Shown here one piece after another: positions 1 through 5,345 of a stretch of 8,852 nucleotides of DNA. Source of the DNA: CAYNOZ01 sp964398955. Its GTDB lineage: Archaea > Methanobacteriota_B > Thermococci > Thermococcales > CAYNOZ01. The stretch lies in NCBI GenBank assembly GCA_964398955.1, contig CAYNOZ010000063.1, positions 1 to 8,852 of the forward strand, given 5' to 3'. The position numbers and the translations under genes were made by a program. Below the pieces are notes generated by a model that saw nothing but the letters and a program-made list of their open reading frames with translations, was not told where the DNA came from and did not search any database. Position 1 is the stretch's first letter. Each line of letters begins with the position of its first letter.

Positions 1-45
1 TGGAATTTGAAGATTTCTACATTATTGTTTGATGAATTGTCCGAT

Positions 46-54
46 ACTTAAATT
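46..54 (+). promoter_or_regulatory. candidate TATA box for the DUF99 gene
   Basis: An A/T-rich element reading ACTTAAATT lies about 44 bp upstream of the proposed ATG at 94. Archaeal initiation about 26 bp downstream of its centre would fall near 76 and give a short leader holding the SD-like GAGGT (76-80) and GGTGG (84-88). The region is AT-rich throughout, so the call rests on spacing only. Confidence 0.35.
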
Positions 55-93
55 TATGTTATTTATAAGTTTTTTGAGGTTTGGGTGGATAAA

Positions 94-684
94 ATGGTTG
101 ATAAAGAGTTTTTTCATAAGGTTAAGGAAGAGATTAGGATTTTGGGGGTTGATGATGGTTCTTTTTCTAGGAGTCAATCTAAAACTTTATTGGTAGGATC
201 GGTTTTTAGGGGGGGTTCGTGGATGGATGGTTTGATAAGTTCTGAGATTTCTGTTGATGGTTGGGATGCAACTGATAAGTTGATTGATATGATTAAAGGT
301 TCTAAGTATGAAGATATTAGGGTTATTATGCTTCATGGGGTGACTGTAGCTGGTTTTAATATTTTTGATGTGGAAAAATTATTTGAGGAAACAGGGTTAC
401 CTGTTATTGTATTTATTGAGAGTAGGCCTGAAATGAGTAAAATAAAAAAGGCTTTGAAAAATTTAGAGGATTGGGAAAGAAGATTAGAAGTGATTAAGAA
501 GACTGGGGAAGTAAGTGAAATGGTTTTAAATAAAAAGGTTTATTTTCAAGTTTTTGGTATTTCAAAGAAGGATGCAGAAAGGATTATTGGAATTTCATCA
601 ACTAGAGGCGATATTCCGGAACCTTTAAGAATATCTCATATAATAGCTACTGGAATTACTGAAGGTGAATCAACGAAGAGGTAG
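94..684 (+). CDS. DUF99 / UPF0215 family protein (endonuclease V-like fold)
   Basis: A 196-aa protein of the archaeal DUF99 (UPF0215) family, close to the usual length. Recognisable family blocks are ILGVDDGSF near the N-terminus, a WDATDKLIDMI block, VIMLHGVTVAGFN in the middle, LPVIVFIESRP followed by a helix with DWERR, and the C-terminal PEPLRISHIIATGITEGES block. The family is thought to share the RNase H-like fold of endonuclease V, but no biochemical activity is established to my knowledge, so function is open; the Asp pair in GVDDG is the best candidate for a metal ligand. An ATG at 94 follows GGTGG (84-88) at 5 nt spacing; an in-frame GTG at 85 preceded by GAGGT (76-80) would add three residues and cannot be excluded. 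The next gene, hypF, begins about 51 nt downstream on the same strand, so co-transcription is possible. Family assignment is firm, function is not. Confidence 0.85.
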   Translation: MVDKEFFHKVKEEIRILGVDDGSFSRSQSKTLLVGSVFRGGSWMDGLISSEISVDGWDATDKLIDMIKGSKYEDIRVIMLHGVTVAGFNIFDVEKLFEETGLPVIVFIESRPEMSKIKKALKNLEDWERRLEVIKKTGEVSEMVLNKKVYFQVFGISKKDAERIIGISSTRGDIPEPLRISHIIATGITEGESTKR

Positions 685-724
685 AGTTGCGCGTTTTGTT
701 TTCTGATAAATTTAAATTTTAGTG

Positions 725-730
725 GGGGAT
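725..730 (+). promoter_or_regulatory. SD sequence that places the hypF start at ATT 736
   Basis: GGGGAT at 725-730 is the same SD form seen before the inositol phosphate synthase (3530-3535) and the PAPS-reductase-like gene (7243-7238, minus). Five nucleotides follow it before ATT 736-738, matching the 5-6 nt spacing at the other genes. No ATG, GTG or TTG lies in frame between the preceding TAG (682-684) and GTG 775. Confidence 0.65.
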
Positions 731-735
731 TAAAT

Positions 736-3060
736 ATTAGTAATATAGTTTCTTATGAGGTAAGAGTTCAAGGAGTGGTTCAGGGGGTTGGATTTAGACC
801 ATTTGTTTACCGAATTGCACATGAAAATAATTTAGATGGTTATGTTTTGAATCTTGGAGGTTCAGGGGTCGAAATAAGATTAGAAGGTTTAGAAGATGAT
901 TTTATTAACTTTATTGATGATTTAAAGAATAAAAATCCTCCTTTATCAAGAATTGATGATTTGAATGTTAGTAAGTTTGATCAGCAAGGATTTGAAGGAT
1001 TTAGAATTAAGAAGAGCCAGGATTCGGATTCGTCTTCTTCATCATCGGTAATACCGCCTGATGTTTCTATTTGTGATGAATGTGTGGAAGAATTGTTTGA
1101 TTCTTCTGATAGGAGATATAAGTATCCATTCATAGTTTGTACTAACTGTGGGCCTCGTTATTCTATTATTGAGGATTTACCTTATGATAGGAATAACACT
1201 TCAATGAAAGATTTTGAAATGTGTGATTATTGCAGATCTGAATATGAAGATCCTTCTAATAGGAGGTATCATGCTCAACCTGTTTCTTGTTCTGAGAATG
1301 GGCCTCAATATTCATTATTTAGGGACGGGAACCGATTAGATGTTGAAGATCCTATAAAAAAGGCTTCTAAGTTAATTGAAGAGGGCGATATAGGGATTAT
1401 TAAGGGAGTAGGAGGAATGCATATTGTATGTGATGCTTCTTCTGGTTCTGAAAGTATTATACAGGATTTAAGAAATAGAACTTATCGTCCTGAAAAACCA
1501 TTCGCTATAATGGCTAGGGATATTGAATCGGTTGAAAGGTTTTCAGATATTACTGAAAAAGAGAAAGAGGAATTAAGTTCGTATAGAAAGCCTATTATTT
1601 TGGTCAATAAAAGTTCTGTCTTTAATGAGATTTTATCTGAAAGTTTAGCACCTGGTCTTCATAATATTGGGGTAATGTTACCTTATTCAGGTGTTCATCA
1701 TTTAATTTTTCATTATTTGGATACACCAGCTTTAATTATGACCTCCGCAAATATGCCTGATATGCCTATGTTTATCAGGAATGAAAGAGTTCTTGATAAT
1801 CTGGACAATATTGTAGACTTTTTCTTACTTCATAATAGAGAGATCTTAAACCGTAATGATGATTCTGTTATAAGATATTTAAATAATGAGAGAGCCGTCA
1901 TTAGAAGATCAAGAGGATTTGTACCACTTTCTCTAGAAACTAAATTTGATTATACTGGCTTAGCTTTGGGATCAGAGTTAAAAAATACTATTTCTCTTGT
2001 GAACAATGGAAGTATCTTCCCATCCCAATATTTAGGAAATACATCTAACTTAGAAGTTATGAATTTCTTAAAAAGCACATTAAATCATCTTAAACATTTA
2101 TTAAAAATAAAAAATTATGAAATGGTCTTAACAGATTTACATCCACTATTTAATACTACTAATTATGGAAAAGAAATCTCTAACAAACAAGATATACCCC
2201 ACTATAAAATCCAGCATCATGTTTCACATGCCGCATCTTTACTTGTTGAATATCCAGAGGATGAAATGATAGTAATAGATGCTGATGGAGCAGGTTACGG
2301 ATGGGATGAAAAAACTTGGGGTGGGGAGATTATTTATATCTCACCAGACGAAGTGGAAAGAACACATCACATAGATTATTATCCTTTACCAGGAGGAGAT
2401 TTAGCTGCTAAGTATCCGATTAGATCATTAATAGGGCTTCTCAGTAAAACAGATGAATCGATTAATATTCGGGATGTGTTACATGATGAATCTATGATAA
2501 ATTCATTGAATCATGGTAAAAATGAGCTAAAAATGATTAAAGAACAAATAAGAAAAGAAATAAATATTGCTTATACATCTTCCACAGGCCGTTTTCTTGA
2601 TGCTATTTCATGTCTTTTAGGTATATGCTGTGATAGAAATTATGAAGGAGAAGCAGCTATGAAATTAGAATCGTACTCAATTAATGGAAATGATCTAGGC
2701 TGGGAAGTTCCTATTGAAAATAATTTAATAAAGGTACAGGATTTAATACCTAATGTAATAGAATCAGAAAAAAGTATTAGAGATATTGGTTACACTATAC
2801 ATAAATCATTAGCACGTTCATTCGCAAGATCTGCGATAAAAGCTGCGGAAAATAAAGATGTTAAAACTATTGGGTTTACAGGTGGAGTTTCCTACAATAA
2901 AATCATCACTGAAGAAATAAGTAAAATTTGCGAACATGAGGATTATAAATTCCGTCAAACTAATGAAATTCCAAGAGGTGATGGCGGTGTTTCAATTGGA
3001 CAAGCATATTTAGGTGGTTTAATAAATGATGGAAAATTGGATCCTGAAAGTTTGAAATGA
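736..3060 (+). CDS. hypF: carbamoyltransferase HypF ([NiFe]-hydrogenase maturation), non-canonical ATT start
   Basis: HypF uses carbamoyl phosphate and ATP to make the carbamoyl group that HypE turns into the CN ligands of the [NiFe] site. With the ATT start the protein has 774 aa, normal for the family. Domains in order: acylphosphatase-like (about 6-90, VQGVGFRPF and N39 in LNLGG); a Ser-rich linker (DSDSSSSSS); two zinc-finger modules (113-190); a YrdC/Sua5-like domain (about 205-395, with SAN and the RRSRGFVP end); and a Kae1-like domain (about 405-770) with HHVSH (H494, H498), a DADGAGYG/WGGE block, YEGEAA, FTGGVSYN and GDGGVSIGQ. Zinc site 1 is complete (C113, C116, C135, C138). Site 2 has C163, C166 and C185, but the fourth position is Asn188. 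The lysine of the YrdC-type KxR motif is Thr249. The GTG at 775 would cut the first beta-strand (YEVRVQG) and lacks a spaced SD, so ATT 736 is preferred. No other hyp or hydrogenase gene is in the window. Confidence 0.93.
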   Translation: MSNIVSYEVRVQGVVQGVGFRPFVYRIAHENNLDGYVLNLGGSGVEIRLEGLEDDFINFIDDLKNKNPPLSRIDDLNVSKFDQQGFEGFRIKKSQDSDSSSSSSVIPPDVSICDECVEELFDSSDRRYKYPFIVCTNCGPRYSIIEDLPYDRNNTSMKDFEMCDYCRSEYEDPSNRRYHAQPVSCSENGPQYSLFRDGNRLDVEDPIKKASKLIEEGDIGIIKGVGGMHIVCDASSGSESIIQDLRNRTYRPEKPFAIMARDIESVERFSDITEKEKEELSSYRKPIILVNKSSVFNEILSESLAPGLHNIGVMLPYSGVHHLIFHYLDTPALIMTSANMPDMPMFIRNERVLDNLDNIVDFFLLHNREILNRNDDSVIRYLNNERAVIRRSRGFVPLSLETKFDYTGLALGSELKNTISLVNNGSIFPSQYLGNTSNLEVMNFLKSTLNHLKHLLKIKNYEMVLTDLHPLFNTTNYGKEISNKQDIPHYKIQHHVSHAASLLVEYPEDEMIVIDADGAGYGWDEKTWGGEIIYISPDEVERTHHIDYYPLPGGDLAAKYPIRSLIGLLSKTDESINIRDVLHDESMINSLNHGKNELKMIKEQIRKEINIAYTSSTGRFLDAISCLLGICCDRNYEGEAAMKLESYSINGNDLGWEVPIENNLIKVQDLIPNVIESEKSIRDIGYTIHKSLARSFARSAIKAAENKDVKTIGFTGGVSYNKIITEEISKICEHEDYKFRQTNEIPRGDGGVSIGQAYLGGLINDGKLDPESLK

Positions 3061-3066
3061 TTTTTT
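3061..3066 (+). terminator. oligo-T terminator of hypF
   Basis: T6 follows the TGA stop of hypF directly. Archaeal RNA polymerase stops at such U-tracts without needing a hairpin; none is evident here. Confidence 0.5.
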
Positions 3067-3118
3067 CAATTCGTTAATAAAGTGAACTGCAAAATTAGCC
3101 ATAATAATTCGCGAAAAT

Positions 3119-3158
3119 CTAATTAAACTCTCTATTAAAGTATTTAAACTTTAATTAG
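3119..3158. repeat. nested inverted repeats around CTAATTAAA / TTTAATTAG
   Basis: CTAATTAAA (3119-3127) is the exact reverse complement of TTTAATTAG (3150-3158). Inside that span, ATTAAAGT (3134-3141) pairs with ACTTTAAT (3148-3155) across a 6-nt gap. A further TTTAATTAG occurs at 3312-3320. The cluster sits just upstream of the orphan TATA box, where a regulator could bind. Such AT-only palindromes also arise by chance in this composition. Confidence 0.4.
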
Positions 3159-3165
3159 AATTATT

Positions 3166-3179
3166 AAAAAGTTTATATT
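3166..3179 (+). promoter_or_regulatory. orphan archaeal promoter (BRE + TATA)
   Basis: AAAAAG (3166-3171) followed by TTTATATT (3172-3179) is close to the archaeal BRE/TATA consensus. Initiation is expected near 3200. No gene starts there: the first ATG (3207-3209) opens only 11 codons. The transcript would therefore be a small RNA or a leader of about 340 nt running into the inositol phosphate synthase gene. Confidence 0.45.
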
Positions 3180-3477
3180 GGATGAAGATATCGTAAGAGC
3201 CAAGGAATGAAATATTATTCCCTAATTTATAGTTTCATGTGAACTGACTTAAATCATCTCAACTAAAGTATCTTGAAAGTTAAGCTTCTTAAGCAATTAA
3301 AAATATTAAATTTTAATTAGAAAAAATAATAATTAGTCTAAAATCTTATTTAAACGGAATTTAACTTTATTTTAATCCATAAAGTTTTTTCCACACTCTA
3401 GTGTAGATTTCTTGAGGAATAGTAATTATCGACTGTAAATTTAAAAGATATTTTCGCCTTTTTCTAAACCCTCATAC

Positions 3478-3485
3478 TTAAATAC
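3478..3485 (+). promoter_or_regulatory. TATA box of the inositol phosphate synthase gene
   Basis: CTTAAATA lies about 57 bp upstream of the ATG at 3542. Initiation about 26 bp downstream gives a leader of roughly 35 nt containing the SD GGGGAT (3530-3535), spaced 6 nt from the ATG. Confidence 0.5.
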
Positions 3486-3541
3486 TTAATATCATAAAAA
3501 TATGTTAATATTAAGAGTTATTAATAGTAGGGGATGTAAAA

Positions 3542-4672
3542 ATGAAGGTTATGATTCTAGGACAAGGTTACGTAGCAAGTACACTTACCACAGGCGTTGA
3601 AAGAATTAAGAAAGGAGAAATAGACACCACTGGAGTTCCCTTTGGAGATAAATTGTCTTATAATATAAAAGATATTGAGTTTTTAGGTTCTTATGATGTT
3701 GATAAAGGTAAAATAGGTAAGGATCTTTATGAAGTTTCAAAAGATTACTGTGAAAATGCTCCTGAAAGTTTGAAAGGTAATAAAATTAGGAAAGGCGTAG
3801 ATCTTGGTAGTTTAAAGGGAATGGATATTGAAGTTGATGGATTAGATAGCGAACATTCACTTGAAGAGTGTGTAGATAAGCTTCTAGAAGAATGGAAAGA
3901 AATGGATCCAGATGTCATAGTCAATATATGTACAACAGAAGAAGTAGAAGAGTTTAAAGATCTTAAAGAATTAGAAAAAACAATTAAAAACAATAGAAAG
4001 GAAAGAATTTCTGCTAATCAACTTTATGCTTACATAGCCTCTAAGTATGCTGATGAAAGAGGGGGCGCTGTATTTGTAAATGCAATCCCCACTCCAATAG
4101 CTAATGATCCTGCATATGAGGAATTAGCAAAAAGATCGAATTTAGTTATATTTGGGGACGATGGAGCTTCTGGAGCTACTCCTTTAACATCCGATATTCT
4201 TGAACATGAAGCTGAAAGATCCCGTAAAGTAGAATCTATAGCCCAATTCAATATTGGAGGAAATAAAGACTTTTTAGCTTTAACACAGGAAGGAAAAAAT
4301 AAGTCTAAAGAGAAAACTAAATCTTCTATCGTTAAGAACATTTTAGGATACGATGCACCACATTACATAAAACCAACAGGATTTCTTGAACCTTTAGGAG
4401 ATAATAAATTCGTTTCGATGCATATGGTATATCAGTCATTTAATGGGGCTAAAGATGAATTAATAGTAAATGCAAGGATGAATGATAGTCCGGCATTAGC
4501 AGGATTATTGGTAGATACGATTAGGTTAGGAATGATAGCTTTGGATGAGGAGGAATACGGGACTGTTCCTGAAGTTAATGGATTCTTTATGAAGGATCCT
4601 GGTCCAAAACAAAATAAAGCTTCAGCTCGTATTACTGCATTTGAAGTTCTAAAAGATTGGATAGGAATTTGA
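3542..4672 (+). CDS. ino1: myo-inositol-1-phosphate synthase (inositol-3-phosphate synthase)
   Basis: This enzyme isomerises D-glucose 6-phosphate to 1L-myo-inositol 1-phosphate with NAD+ as internal redox cofactor, feeding archaeal inositol phospholipids. The 376-aa length fits archaeal members. An N-terminal Rossmann motif GQGYVAS (residues 7-13) is followed by TLTTGVERIKKG and the FLGSYDVD strand. The catalytic/tetramerisation half shows FVNAIPTPIANDP (178-190), the FGDDGASGATPLTSD segment, QFNIGGNKDFLAL (235-247), lysines in the KNKSKEKTKSS stretch (252-262), and DELIVNARMNDSPALAG (305-321), ending with a PGP near the C-terminus. Compared with the GDD-x-KS form I recall from other family members, the lysine is absent (GDDGAS, 206-211). 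The ATG has a good SD and its own promoter. The 3' end converges on the DUF502 gene with 7 bp between stops. Family assignment is strong. Confidence 0.93.
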   Translation: MKVMILGQGYVASTLTTGVERIKKGEIDTTGVPFGDKLSYNIKDIEFLGSYDVDKGKIGKDLYEVSKDYCENAPESLKGNKIRKGVDLGSLKGMDIEVDGLDSEHSLEECVDKLLEEWKEMDPDVIVNICTTEEVEEFKDLKELEKTIKNNRKERISANQLYAYIASKYADERGGAVFVNAIPTPIANDPAYEELAKRSNLVIFGDDGASGATPLTSDILEHEAERSRKVESIAQFNIGGNKDFLALTQEGKNKSKEKTKSSIVKNILGYDAPHYIKPTGFLEPLGDNKFVSMHMVYQSFNGAKDELIVNARMNDSPALAGLLVDTIRLGMIALDEEEYGTVPEVNGFFMKDPGPKQNKASARITAFEVLKDWIGI

Positions 4673-4679
4673 AAATTGT

Positions 4680-5300
4680 TTAATCTTTTAATTCCTTTTC
4701 AAATTTATTTTCATCAAATCCATTTTCAGTGAGGAATCCTCCTGAAAATATTATTTTTAATCCTCTTTGGATTGTGATATCTAGCTCTACAGCATCTTCT
4801 TCAGGGACAAAGGTTAAGTACCCAGATGTTGGGTTTGGAGATGTTGGTACAAATACACTTAACAGATCTTGATCTGTTTTTTTCTTTATTATTGGTAAAC
4901 TTTTTCCAGTAACAAATCCTAAGGTATAAATTCCTTCTCTTGGATATTCAATTAAAACAACAGTTTCAAATTCTTCTCTTTGAATTAAAAATGTTTCACT
5001 TGCCTGTTTAAGAGCTACGTACATATCACTTATCACTGGAAGTTTTTTAATTTGCTTTTCACCAAAACCAATTACCCTTCTACCTATGGTGAAGGAAGCG
5101 AATATACCTACAAAAAATATTATTGCAATAGAAATTACAATACTTATACCTGGAATTCTTATCCCAGTTAGTTGATAAATTATGGATCCTAATGTAGTAT
5201 TTAAAAATGAAAATGCGTACCATATTATGTAAGCAATAACTGCTATAGGTATTACGGTAATTAAACCAGTTATCATATATCTCTTAAAGTTGTTAAGCAT
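4680..5300 (-). CDS. DUF502 family membrane protein
   Basis: A 206-aa protein of the DUF502 family (COG2928), found in bacteria, archaea and plants, with no defined biochemical role. Two hydrophobic helices are visible, about residues 9-31 and 50-73. After them come the family blocks: KQIKKLPVISDMYVALKQ, then LGFVTGK, then FVPTSPNPTSGYLTFVPEED, and a C-terminal GLKIIFSGGF. This predicts a membrane anchor with a soluble C-terminal domain. The start is well supported: GGAGGA (5311-5306) lies 5 nt upstream of the ATG. The gene follows the PAPS-reductase-like gene by 45 nt on the same strand, with only the SD and no clear separate promoter, so the two are probably co-transcribed. The stop is TAA. 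Function cannot be assigned. Confidence 0.88.
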   Translation of the reverse strand: MLNNFKRYMITGLITVIPIAVIAYIIWYAFSFLNTTLGSIIYQLTGIRIPGISIVISIAIIFFVGIFASFTIGRRVIGFGEKQIKKLPVISDMYVALKQASETFLIQREEFETVVLIEYPREGIYTLGFVTGKSLPIIKKKTDQDLLSVFVPTSPNPTSGYLTFVPEEDAVELDITIQRGLKIIFSGGFLTENGFDENKFEKELKD

Positions 5301-5345
5301 GAAAGTCCTCCATTTATCAATTTTTAAACAGATTTATTAAATTGA

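Larger units (their letters stand above)
3061..3541. other. long intergenic region without a credible gene
   Basis: This 481-bp stretch, very AT-rich, has no ORF with a plausible start, SD and length. It holds the hypF terminator, an inverted-repeat cluster (3119-3158), an orphan promoter (3166-3179) with possible short RNA downstream, small weak hairpins (GGAAT/ATTCC at 3204-3221; ACACT/AGTGT at 3393-3404), and the promoter and SD of the next gene at its end. Its length contrasts with the tight gaps elsewhere. Confidence 0.7.

Noticed and set aside
1..51. Possible C-terminal ends of an upstream gene (frame ending EFEDFYIIV at 32, or a frame ending at 51)
   Set aside because: Ten to sixteen codons without context cannot be told from chance.
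3181..3247. C/D-box sRNA (GATGA near 3181, CTGA at 3244-3247)
   Set aside because: The C box matches only 5 of 7 positions and no convincing D' or C' boxes are present between them.
3367..3471. Minus-strand 34-codon open stretch with a protein-like tail (TIPQEIYTRVWKKLYGLK)
   Set aside because: No start codon or SD, a stop directly upstream, and overlap with the region just before the ino1 promoter. It might be a decayed gene end, but nothing supports that.
3745..4341. Two minus-strand ORFs inside the inositol phosphate synthase gene
   Set aside because: They are shadows of a well-supported gene; the sequences are Ser/Leu/Pro-rich reverse translations with no SD.
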